Assembly: GCA_947496345.1 (NCBI GenBank)
Contig: CANMCL010000017.1
Coordinates: 1 to 12,077 of the forward strand
Reading direction: 5' to 3'
DNA length: 12,077 nt
DNA from: Actinomycetota bacterium
GTDB lineage: Bacteria > Actinomycetota > Actinomycetes > Nanopelagicales > Nanopelagicaceae
The translations under genes and the position numbers were made by a program. Of this stretch, positions 1 through 8,200 are shown in pieces (within the stretch, counting starts at the first letter, position 1; every line of letters begins with the position of its first letter). The notes beneath the pieces were generated by a model. That model was not told the DNA's origin. It saw nothing but the letters and a program-made list of their open reading frames with translations, and made no database searches.

Positions 1-2915
1 TAGCGAATTACCTCGCGGACATTGCCCGCATCAATAAGTGTTTGGCTTAAGGCAAGGTCAAGCGCTACAGATTCGCCCTCGTGGCTGGCAACCATCCAGC
101 CGCTCTTTGGCACTTCAGTAACCACCAAGTCACCAAGTTCAATCTCCCAAGTTGAAACCTTGGTTGAGGCGTTCGTGCGAAGTGTTTTAACGAGCGTTGT
201 TGCATCAAGAGCGGCAATCGCCTTTGAAATCTCTTGTACATCTTTGCCGTACTTGGCACCGAGTGATTTAAAGTTTGCTTTCACCGAAATATTTACAAGA
301 TCTCCATCGGCGTCTGCGATATCGGCTAGGTCAATCACATTTAACTCATCGGCGATCTGCTCGCGCATATCACTTGGAAGCTTTGCCCAGCCTGGTGCTG
401 AAATTAGGGCACGTTGCAGAGGCTGACGGATCTTGATTGCAGATTCGGCTCGAGCAGCGCGTCCGAGTTCAACAACGCGGCGAGTCATAGCAACCTGCGC
501 GTTTAGTTCGGTGTTGATTAGCTCTTTCGCTGCCATAGGAAAATCGGTTAAGTGAACAGAATCGGCAGCGGTAGCATCGGCTGGCTTAACAACTTCTTGC
601 CAAACATGTTCGGTAATAAATGGAACCATTGGAGAAAGTAGTTGGGTAAGAGTTACTAAACACTCATGCAGAGTTCCAAGCGCGGCCAGATCGCCATCCC
701 AGAATCGGCGACGTGAGCGACGAACATACCAATTAGATAAATCATCAATAAAGCGAGCCAGCGCCTTGCCCGCAGATTGTGAATCAAATTCCTCATAGGC
801 AAGATCAACTTCGGCGATCAAAGCATTTAACTCACTTAGGATCCAGTGATCCATCATTGATCGATCTTTAACCGGCGGAATTTGCGAGATATCGAAGTTA
901 GAAGATTGCGCATATAAAGTATGGAAAGAGATTGTGTTCCAGTAGGTAAGTAAAGTTTTGCGAACAACATCGCTAATCGCATCGTGGCCAACGCGGCGAG
1001 CAGACCAAGGCGATCCAGCTGCCAACATGTACCAACGCACTGCATCAGCGCCGTGTTGATCCATAAGCGAGATTGGCTCAATTACATTTCCGAGGTGCTT
1101 ACTCATCTTGCGGCCATCTTTATCCAAGATATGGCCGAGGCAGAGCACGCTCTTGTATGAAGATTTATCAAAGACCAAGGTGCCGATCGTCATTAAGGTG
1201 TAGAACCAGCCGCGAGTTTGATCGATTGCTTCGCAGATGAAATCAGCAGGGTAAGCGGCTTTAAATTTCTCCACTGATCCCGGCTTGTGCGGATAGCCCC
1301 ACTGCGCAAATGGCATTGCGCCAGAGTCATACCAACAATCAATTACTTCTGGAACTCGAACCATCTCCTTATTGCACGTTGCACAAGGAAAGGTGATGTC
1401 ATCTACAAATGGGCGATGCGGATCTAAGTTAGAGAGCTCTTTCCCAGCGAGTGCGCCTAACTCTTTAAGTGAATCAACGCAGACTTCGTGCTTTTCTTCA
1501 CAACGCCAAATAGGTAGTGGAGTACCCCAGTAACGATTGCGAGAGAGCGCCCAGTCAATATTGTTATTTAGCCAATCGCCATAACGTCCAGTCTTTATTG
1601 TTTCAGGGTGCCAATCGGTCTGGTTATTTTCGCGAATTAACTCATCTTTAATTGATGTAGTGCGGATATACCAAGATGGTTGCGCGTAATAAATCAGCGC
1701 GGTGTGGCAGCGCCAGCAATGTGGGTAAGGGTGTTCATATGGCTGATGCTTGTAGAGAACGCCACGTGATTTCAATTCTTTCACCAAAGTTTTATCGGCA
1801 TCTTTGAAGAAGAGACCACCGACTAGCGGAACATCACTTAAGAATGTCCCGTTCGGTGCGATCGGATTTACAACTGGTAATCCGTAGGCGCGGCAAACAG
1901 CGAGGTCATCTGCGCCGAAGGCCGGGGATTGGTGAACCAGACCAGTTCCATCTTCAGTGGTTACGTAATTCGCAAGCACAACAAAGTGAGAGTCAGGGAT
2001 ATCAATTAAATCTAAGGGGCGCTTGTAGGTTACGCGCTCCAGATCTTTACCTTTAATGGTCTTAAGTATCTTTACTTCCCCAGATAGAGCGGAAATAAGT
2101 GGCTCGGCAACGACCAATACTTCTCGGTTATCTTCTGCTTTATCTTCCAGCGTAACTTCGGCAACTACATAATCAACATCTGGGTTAACGGCAATTGCAG
2201 TATTTGAAACTAGGGTCCAAGGAGTCGTGGTCCAAACCAGAAGTGCGGCTCCGAGATCGGCAAGTTCGCCAGATGTAACTGGAAAGCGCACATAAACCGA
2301 AGGATCAGTAACAGTTTCATATCCTTGAGCAAGTTCGTGATCTGAGAGCCCAGTTCCGCAACGCGGGCAATATGGTGCAACGCGGTGATCTTGAACCAGA
2401 AGACCTTTCTTCCAGATCTCTTTTAAACTCCACCAAACGCTTTCTACATATTCGGGAGCCATAGTCCAATAAGCCTGATCGAAATCGACCCAAAAACCCA
2501 TTCGGTTTGTCATGTTTGTAAAAGCATCGACGTGGCGAGTTACAGAGTCGCGACATTTATCGTTAAAGGCAGCGATTCCATATTTTTCAATATCGCCCTT
2601 GCCCGTAAAACCCAACTCTTTCTCAACTGCAATCTCAACTGGAAGACCGTGACAATCCCATCCCGCTTTGCGAGTTACATACTTACCTTTCATCGTTTGA
2701 TAACGAGGGAAGACATCCTTAAAAACGCGCGCTTCAATATGGTGAGTGCCCGGCATTCCATTTGCAGTTGGCGGTCCTTCGTAGAAAGTCCAAGGTTGAG
2801 CGCCTTGCCGAGCAGCAGTGCTAGCTTCAAAGATTGAATGTTCGCGCCAGAAATCCAAGATCGAACGCTCCATTGCTGGGAGGTCGATTTGAGCAGGAAC
2901 TGGGCGGATTGTCAT
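1..2915 (-). CDS. ileS: Isoleucyl-tRNA synthetase, IleRS2-like, C-terminus cut by window edge
   Basis: This class I aminoacyl-tRNA synthetase charges tRNA-Ile in the cytoplasm. The reverse frame stays open from the ATG at 2915 to the left edge, giving 971 codons; the family is usually about 1,030-1,100 residues, so only the C-terminal end is missing. Visible in order: PPTANG followed by GTHH at residues 56-59, in the place of the HIGH motif; a CPRC pair at 183-186; the CP1 editing domain with DGTGLVHQ and PAFGADD; CWRC at 400-403; CATC at 511-514; the WYDSGAMP stretch; KMSKH at 603-607; then the anticodon-binding region, ending near residue 971. KMSKH instead of KMSKS, and GTHH instead of HxGH, place it in the actinobacterial/eukaryote-like (IleRS2) clade. 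The start is supported by the N-terminal length and by a TAGACT box 9 nt upstream; no Shine-Dalgarno is seen. It is transcribed away from the rest of the window. The frame is intact wherever I checked it. Confidence 0.97.
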   Translation of the reverse strand, partial: MTIRPVPAQIDLPAMERSILDFWREHSIFEASTAARQGAQPWTFYEGPPTANGMPGTHHIEARVFKDVFPRYQTMKGKYVTRKAGWDCHGLPVEIAVEKELGFTGKGDIEKYGIAAFNDKCRDSVTRHVDAFTNMTNRMGFWVDFDQAYWTMAPEYVESVWWSLKEIWKKGLLVQDHRVAPYCPRCGTGLSDHELAQGYETVTDPSVYVRFPVTSGELADLGAALLVWTTTPWTLVSNTAIAVNPDVDYVVAEVTLEDKAEDNREVLVVAEPLISALSGEVKILKTIKGKDLERVTYKRPLDLIDIPDSHFVVLANYVTTEDGTGLVHQSPAFGADDLAVCRAYGLPVVNPIAPNGTFLSDVPLVGGLFFKDADKTLVKELKSRGVLYKHQPYEHPYPHCWRCHTALIYYAQPSWYIRTTSIKDELIRENNQTDWHPETIKTGRYGDWLNNNIDWALSRNRYWGTPLPIWRCEEKHEVCVDSLKELGALAGKELSNLDPHRPFVDDITFPCATCNKEMVRVPEVIDCWYDSGAMPFAQWGYPHKPGSVEKFKAAYPADFICEAIDQTRGWFYTLMTIGTLVFDKSSYKSVLCLGHILDKDGRKMSKHLGNVIEPISLMDQHGADAVRWYMLAAGSPWSARRVGHDAISDVVRKTLLTYWNTISFHTLYAQSSNFDISQIPPVKDRSMMDHWILSELNALIAEVDLAYEEFDSQSAGKALARFIDDLSNWYVRRSRRRFWDGDLAALGTLHECLVTLTQLLSPMVPFITEHVWQEVVKPADATAADSVHLTDFPMAAKELINTELNAQVAMTRRVVELGRAARAESAIKIRQPLQRALISAPGWAKLPSDMREQIADELNVIDLADIADADGDLVNISVKANFKSLGAKYGKDVQEISKAIAALDATTLVKTLRTNASTKVSTWEIELGDLVVTEVPKSGWMVASHEGESVALDLALSQTLIDAGNVREVIR

Positions 2916-2924
2916 AAGGGGGAG

Positions 2925-2930
2925 AGTCTA
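2925..2930 (-). promoter_or_regulatory. Candidate -10 box (TAGACT) for ileS
   Basis: On the minus strand TAGACT matches the actinobacterial -10 pattern TANNNT and lies 9 nt before the ileS ATG. No purine-rich ribosome binding site lies in between (the stretch is pyrimidine-rich), which suggests a leaderless or nearly leaderless mRNA. I found no convincing -35 element. This is inference from position and motif only. Confidence 0.4.
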
Positions 2931-2986
2931 ACGCCCGCTGGTCTTAGAGATGGTGCAGGCAAAGGTGGAGTAGTTAGGTAAGAAAT

Positions 2987-2992
2987 TACTGT
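2987..2992 (+). promoter_or_regulatory. Candidate -10 box (TACTGT) for the dksA-like/lspA/rluD operon
   Basis: TACTGT fits TANNNT and lies 8 nt before the GTG at 3001. A transcript starting near 3000 would be leaderless for the 3001 start, or would carry a leader of about 45 nt for the alternative start at 3046. It shares the short divergent spacer with the ileS promoter. No clear -35 hexamer is visible. Confidence 0.35.
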
Positions 2993-3000
2993 GTATCTGA

Positions 3001-3846
3001 GTGGCAAAGTTGGTCTTAGCGGTAAAAGAGCATAAGGTGCGCGGCGTGCCAGCAAAAAAGAAAGCCGTAGCCAAAAAAGCGCCCGCGAAAAAAGCCCCTG
3101 CCAAAAAGGTTGCGAAGAAAGTTGCGAAGAAAGTTGCGAAGAAAGCACCCGCGAAAAAAGCATTAGCAAAAAAGGCACCCGCGAAAAAAGCTCCAGTAAA
3201 GAAAGCAGTGGCTAAAAAAGCGCCCGCTAAGAAAGCATCCGTTAAAAAAGCACCCGGTCGCCCTTTCCCTTCCAAGGTTGGTAAGACCACCCTCACTGTC
3301 GATGAGAAATCACAGACCGTAAGCGTTGCAACTGTTGTTGCCCCGGTGGCTGCTCCCGTAATTGAAGAGCGCCGCCTAGTAATGCCCCCACCACCGCGCC
3401 CAGTAAAGAGCGGTAAGAAAATTGCTCCACTAAAGCCGATCAAAGCCGCGCCAACTCCAGTTACCGCAAGTGACGGTGAAGCACCCTGGTCTGCTTCAGA
3501 GTTAAAAGCAATTCGCACCGAGATTGCCAAAGATTTAGCGCGCCTTCAGCAAGAACTTGCTGTGGTTGAAGCGGAAATGAATGAGTTGATTTCAGATTCA
3601 GGAGAAGGCGCTGGAGATGATCAAGCGGATTCCGGCACTAAAACTTTCGAACGTGAACACGAAATGTCACTTGTAATAAATGCGCGCGATATGGTTTTGC
3701 AAACCGAACGTGCGCTGGATCGAATCGATAGTAAGACATATGGAAATTGTGAAGAGTGTGGCAACGCAATCGGTAAGGCGCGCTTGCAAGTATTCCCTCG
3801 GGCGACCCTCTGCATGATTTGCAAGCAGAAGGAAGAGCGGCGCTAA
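3001..3846 (+). CDS. DksA/TraR-family zinc-finger protein with long Lys/Ala-rich N-terminal tail
   Basis: This is a probable RNA-polymerase-associated regulator, or an uncharacterised actinobacterial member of the DksA/TraR family. Of 281 residues, about 19-83 form a highly basic tail of 13 KK pairs plus one KKK, spaced by A, P and V (AKKAP and VAKK units), resembling histone H1 or the mycobacterial HupB tail. Residues about 86-160 are a Pro-rich linker. Residues about 165-245 form a helical hairpin whose tip contains GDDQADSGT, and four cysteines (C250, C253, C271, C274) make the CxxC-x17-CxxC zinc finger typical of the family. The start is uncertain: GTG 3001 has no Shine-Dalgarno but a -10 box 8 nt upstream; GTG 3046 (protein beginning MPAKKKA) has AAGG 8 nt upstream and would remove 15 residues of no obvious function. 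It is first in a tight operon with lspA. Whether it binds RNA polymerase or ppGpp is not shown. Confidence 0.9.
   Translation: MAKLVLAVKEHKVRGVPAKKKAVAKKAPAKKAPAKKVAKKVAKKVAKKAPAKKALAKKAPAKKAPVKKAVAKKAPAKKASVKKAPGRPFPSKVGKTTLTVDEKSQTVSVATVVAPVAAPVIEERRLVMPPPPRPVKSGKKIAPLKPIKAAPTPVTASDGEAPWSASELKAIRTEIAKDLARLQQELAVVEAEMNELISDSGEGAGDDQADSGTKTFEREHEMSLVINARDMVLQTERALDRIDSKTYGNCEECGNAIGKARLQVFPRATLCMICKQKEERR
3034..3037 (+). promoter_or_regulatory. Possible ribosome binding site for alternative start GTG 3046
   Basis: AAGG ends 8 nt before the GTG at 3046, a workable Shine-Dalgarno distance. It supports a shorter protein that begins directly with the Lys/Ala tail. The motif is only four bases, so chance occurrence is plausible. 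Confidence 0.3.
3109..3144 (+). repeat. Three perfect 12-bp tandem repeats (GTTGCGAAGAAA)
   Basis: Three identical adjacent copies (3109-3120, 3121-3132, 3133-3144) encode VAKK three times, residues 37-48 of the DksA-like protein counted from the 3001 start. The unit is a multiple of three, so copy-number change would lengthen or shorten the tail without a frameshift. The rest of the tail is a degenerate 15-bp version of the same theme (AKKAP). Confidence 0.95.
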
Positions 3847-3847
3847 A

Positions 3848-4330
3848 GTGCGCCCAATTACTTCGCACTGGAAAAGACTTTATACGATCGCGTGGGCTGT
3901 CTGGCTTCTCGATTTTGCAACTAAGAGTTGGGCCCTTAATTCACTTGATTCCCGCAATCCAGTTAAATTACTTGGCAATTTTTTACAATTAACTCTATAC
4001 AAGAACTCCGGTGCAGCTTTTAGTCTCGCGCAAGGTGCAACGATCATTTTTACCTTCTTTGCAATTTCAGTGGTAGCCGCAATTGCTTATTACTCAATAA
4101 AGATCACCTCTTTTGGTTGGTCTATTGTTCTTGGACTTGCCTTAGGCGGAATCCTCGGCAACCTCTCTGATCGGATTTTTCGCGCTCCCGGATTCTTGAC
4201 CGGACATGTAATTGACTGGATCCAACTTCCGAATTGGCCGGTATTTAACTTGGCAGATACCGCTATTGTGGTTGCAGCATCAATTGCAGTCATCCTTTCA
4301 ATTCGTAATATCTCACCGATAGGGGCTTAA
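3848..4330 (+). CDS. lspA: Lipoprotein signal peptidase (signal peptidase II)
   Basis: LspA is an inner-membrane aspartic protease that removes the signal peptide from diacylglyceryl-modified prolipoproteins. The 160-residue length is normal. Hydrophobic segments lie near residues 10-22, 64-84, 92-106 and 133-151, matching the usual four-helix layout. Family motifs are present: LDFATK with D22, KNSGAAF with N53, GGILGNLSDR at 100-109, HVID with D123 and NLADTA with D137; the last two Asp are the expected catalytic pair. The GTG start at 3848 lies one base after the stop of the DksA-like gene, and GGAAGAG in the end of that gene, 10 nt upstream, can serve as ribosome binding site, so translation is probably coupled. 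rluD starts immediately after its stop, as in many actinobacteria. Confidence 0.97.
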   Translation: MRPITSHWKRLYTIAWAVWLLDFATKSWALNSLDSRNPVKLLGNFLQLTLYKNSGAAFSLAQGATIIFTFFAISVVAAIAYYSIKITSFGWSIVLGLALGGILGNLSDRIFRAPGFLTGHVIDWIQLPNWPVFNLADTAIVVAASIAVILSIRNISPIGA

Positions 4331-5269
4331 ATGTCACGCGAAGCGCGCACGTTGAGCGTTCCTGAAGGTGTCGCCGGCGAACGCATCGACAGCGCACTTA
4401 CTCGCGTGCTTGGTCTTTCGCGCACCACAATTGTGCGATTACTTGAAGATGGTGACATCCGCACCAGCGGTCGTGTGATGGCGAAATCAGAACGTGTTAC
4501 CAGCGGACAAGTTATCGATGTTTTAATGCCAGAACCTCTAAATCAGGATCCAATTCCGTTAACACCACTCGATGGTTTACGAGTTGTTTACGATGACGAA
4601 GATATTGTTGTTGTAGATAAACCGGTGGGATGCGCTGCTCACCCAAGCCCAGGATGGATGGGGCCAACTGTTGTAGGCGCACTAACTGCGGCCGGATACA
4701 CAATTTCTACTTCCGGTCCCGCTGAGCGAGCTGGAATCGTCCATCGCCTCGATGTTGGCACAAGCGGTTTGATGATCGTTGCAAAGACAGATCGCGCATA
4801 CACAACTCTAAAAGATGCATTTCGCGACCATAAAGTTGAAAAGATTTATCACGCTTTAGTGCAAGGCCATATGGATCCCGTTACCGGAACTATTGATGCG
4901 CCAATCGATCGCCACCCCAAAGAAGATCATCGTTTTGCAGTTATCGCCGAAGGTAAAGAGAGCATCACGCATTACGAAGTTATTGAGTTTTACAGATCTG
5001 TTTCACTCGTTAAAGTCGAACTCGAGACTGGCCGCACCCACCAAATCCGTGTTCATTTCTCGGCGTTAAACCACCCACTCGTTGGTGATACAACATACGG
5101 CGCAGATCCAGTTCTTGGTAAATCGCTGAAGATGTCGCGGCCGTGGCTACATGCTTTGGAACTTCGCTTTGCCCATCCCGTTACCAAAGAGCAATTGGTT
5201 TTTAACGCTCCCTATGCACCTGACCTTCAGGCTTGCTTGGGGTTGCTCTCCGATGCGGTTCTGCCGTAA
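4331..5269 (+). CDS. rluD: RluD-type 23S rRNA pseudouridine synthase
   Basis: This RluA/RluD-family enzyme isomerises uridines in large-subunit rRNA to pseudouridine, by analogy with E. coli RluD in helix 69 (the target sites here are inferred). The 312-residue protein has an N-terminal S4-like RNA-binding domain (about 14-70), then the catalytic domain with HRLDVGTSG at 138-146, where D141 is the expected nucleophile, and ETGRTHQIRVH at about 232-242, the usual second signature. The ATG follows the lspA stop with no gap, and AGGGG 5 nt upstream gives a close Shine-Dalgarno, so it is probably cotranslated with lspA. Family members RluA and RluC share the same motifs; the S4 domain and the position beside lspA favour the RluD group. 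Nothing looks broken. Confidence 0.95.
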   Translation: MSREARTLSVPEGVAGERIDSALTRVLGLSRTTIVRLLEDGDIRTSGRVMAKSERVTSGQVIDVLMPEPLNQDPIPLTPLDGLRVVYDDEDIVVVDKPVGCAAHPSPGWMGPTVVGALTAAGYTISTSGPAERAGIVHRLDVGTSGLMIVAKTDRAYTTLKDAFRDHKVEKIYHALVQGHMDPVTGTIDAPIDRHPKEDHRFAVIAEGKESITHYEVIEFYRSVSLVKVELETGRTHQIRVHFSALNHPLVGDTTYGADPVLGKSLKMSRPWLHALELRFAHPVTKEQLVFNAPYAPDLQACLGLLSDAVLP

Positions 5270-5284
5270 CCGATAGCCAACCAC

Positions 5285-5290
5285 TAACAT
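5285..5290 (+). promoter_or_regulatory. Candidate -10 box (TAACAT) for dnaE
   Basis: TAACAT matches TANNNT and ends 9 nt before the dnaE GTG at 5300, within the 30-nt gap after rluD. No Shine-Dalgarno precedes the start, so a leaderless dnaE transcript is plausible alongside read-through from rluD. No clear -35 hexamer is seen at standard spacing. Confidence 0.35.
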
Positions 5291-5299
5291 TGAGAAACT

Positions 5300-8200
5300 G
5301 TGACGACCGCTAACCCAACACCTGCGATGAGTAAAAAAGACTCTTTCGTGCATCTGCATGTTCATACAGAATATTCGATGCTCGATGGCGCGGCGCGAGT
5401 CGGCGATTTAGTAGAAGAAGTAGCGCGCCAGGAAATGCCGGCGATCGCTATGACTGATCACGGAAATGTCTTTGGCGCTTTTGATTTCTATAAACAAGCA
5501 ACTAACGCTGGTGTAAAACCGATTATCGGAATTGAAGCCTACGTTGCCCCTGAATCGCGCTTTGATAAGAAGCGTGTGCAATGGGCTAGTGGTGGAGATG
5601 ATGATGTCTCTGGTGGCGGTGCTTACACGCACATGACAATCCTCGCCGAGAATAACCACGGCTTGAAGAACTTGTTCCGACTCTCTTCCCTCGCATCTCT
5701 TGAAGGTTACTACTACAAGCCGCGCATGGACCGCGAACTACTTTCAAAGTATGCAGATGGACTGATCGCAACAACAGGATGTCCTGGTGGAGAAATTCAA
5801 ACGCGTCTGCGTATGGGAAATTATAAAGAAGCGATGCGCGCAGCAAGTGATTACCGAGATATTTTCGGCGCAAACAACTTCTTCTTAGAGTTGATGGATC
5901 ATGGCATTGATGTAGAAACCCGGGTAAAGGAAGATCTCCTTAAATTAGGTCGCGAACTTAAGTTGCCGTTACTTGCCACAAATGACTTGCACTACACCCG
6001 CCACGCCGACGCTGCCGCCCACGCTGCCTTGCTCTGCGTGCAATCGGGAACGACGCTGGCAGATCCAAAGCGTTTTAAATTTGATAATGATGAATTTTAC
6101 TTAAAGACGCCGGCACAAATGCGCGAAATTTTCCGAGATATCCCCGAAGCATGCGATAACACTTTGTTAATCGCCGAACGCTGCAATGTAAAGCTGCGCG
6201 AAGGTGAAAATTTAATGCCCGCCTTCGCAGTCCCGGCGGGAGAAAGTGAAGATAGTTGGCTGCGTAAAGAGGCAGAGCGTGGGCTGATCGCTAAATTTGG
6301 TGAAGGCGTATCCGAAAAACATAAAGAGCGATTAAATTACGAATTAGATGTAATGCTAAAGATGGGCTTTCCAGGTTACTTCTTAGTTGTCGCGGACTTG
6401 GTCGCTCACGCTAAAAAAGTTGGTATCCGTGTTGGTCCAGGTCGTGGTTCGGCAGCTGGCTCACTGGTTGCCTATGTGTTAGGAATTACCGGGTTAGATC
6501 CAATCGAACACGGGCTTTTATTCGAACGCTTTCTAAATCCAGAACGTATTTCTATGCCGGATATCGATTTGGACTTTGACGAACGTCGCCGTAGTGAGAT
6601 GATCAAATATGCAACTGAGAAATACGGTGAAGATCGGGTTGCTCAGATCATTACCTACGGCACAATTAAATCAAAGCAATCAATTAAAGATGCTACACGC
6701 GTGCTCGGGTATCCATATGTAATCGGAGAGAAGTTAACTAAAGCACTTCCACCATCAGTGATGGGTAAAGATATTTCTCTCTCTGGAATTTTTGATACCA
6801 AAGATCCACGGCACGGTGAAGCTGGCGAATTCCGCGAACTCTATAACTCAGATCCTGATTCAATGAAGGTTGTTGATTTAGCAAAAGGTTTGGAAGGGTT
6901 AAAGCGCCAATGGGGCGTGCACGCCGCTGGTGTAATCCTCTCGCGCGAGCCTTTACTAGATGTAATTCCGATCCATCGTCGTGAAGCAGATGGCGCGATA
7001 ATTACCCAATTTGATATGGGCGCCTGCGAATCAACCGGTTTGCTTAAGATGGATTTTCTCGGACTTCGCAACTTATCGGTGCTAGACGATGCACTTTTAA
7101 ATATCAAAGAGAACCAAGGTATTGATGTAGTTCTTGAAGATCTGGTTCTTTCTGATAAGAAAACATTTGAACTTTTATCCCGTGGCGATACCTTGGGAGT
7201 CTTTCAACTCGACGGTGGACCAATGCGTGCGCTATTGCGCAGCATGGCTCCCGATTCATTTGCCGATATTTCAGCGGTGATCGCGCTATATCGTCCGGGT
7301 CCAATGGGTGAAAATGCGCACAATAACTACGCCGATCGCAAGAATGGACGTAAACCAGTTGAGCCAATTCATCCTGAACTCTCTGAAGTTCTGCAGGAAA
7401 TTCTGGGGGATACCTACGGCTTAATTGTTTATCAAGAGCAAGTAATGGCGATCGCTCAGAAAGTTGCCGGCTTCTCACTAGGTCGCGCAGACTTATTGCG
7501 TAAAGCGATGGGTAAGAAGAATAAGGAAATTCTAGATAAAGAGTATGTGCCATTTGAAGCTGGTATGAAAGCAAATGGTTTCTCAACTGCGGCAATCAAA
7601 CGACTTTGGGATGTTTTGATTCCATTCTCTGATTACGCCTTTAACCGCGCACATAGCGCTGGCTACGGCGTAGTTTCATTTTGGACTGCATATTTAAAGG
7701 CGAATTTCCCAACTGAATATATGGATGCACTGCTTACAAGCGTTCGTGATGATAAAGATAAATCTGCGCTCTATCTCTCAGAATGTCGTCGCATGGGAAT
7801 TAAGGTTCTGCCACCGGATGTAAATGAATCAAATGCCGAATACACCCCGCGCGGTGTAGATATTCGCTTTGGACTGGCGGCGATCAGAAATGTTGGCGAG
7901 GGTGTAGTTGCATCGATAAAGGCATCTCGAACAGCTAAAGGTGCTTTCACATCTTTCGGAGATTTTCTCGCCAAGGTAGATGCGCAAGTCTGCAATAAGA
8001 AGACGATTGAATCATTGATTAAGGGTGGCGCATTTGATTCTTTGCAACATCCTCGCAAAGGACTCATGTCCATTCACCTAGAAGCGATTGACTCGGTAAT
8101 TGAAACCAAGCGCGCAGAAGCTATCGGTCAATTCGATCTCTTTGGCGGAGAATCAATGACTCAAGTTGCGGGACTAGATATTGAAATTCCGACTTTTGAG

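Noticed and set aside
2532..2837. 101-residue plus-strand frame inside ileS
   Set aside because: It is antisense to conserved IleS sequence including the GTHH region, with no recognisable motif.
2928..3530. 200-residue minus-strand frame rich in AFFAGAFFA repeats
   Set aside because: It is the reverse complement of the Lys/Ala-rich tail codons; the apparent hydrophobic repeat is a codon artefact, and the sense strand has a recognised zinc finger.
7104..7595. 163-residue minus-strand frame inside dnaE
   Set aside because: It lies within the strongly conserved polymerase core on the other strand, has no family resemblance, and no start signals.
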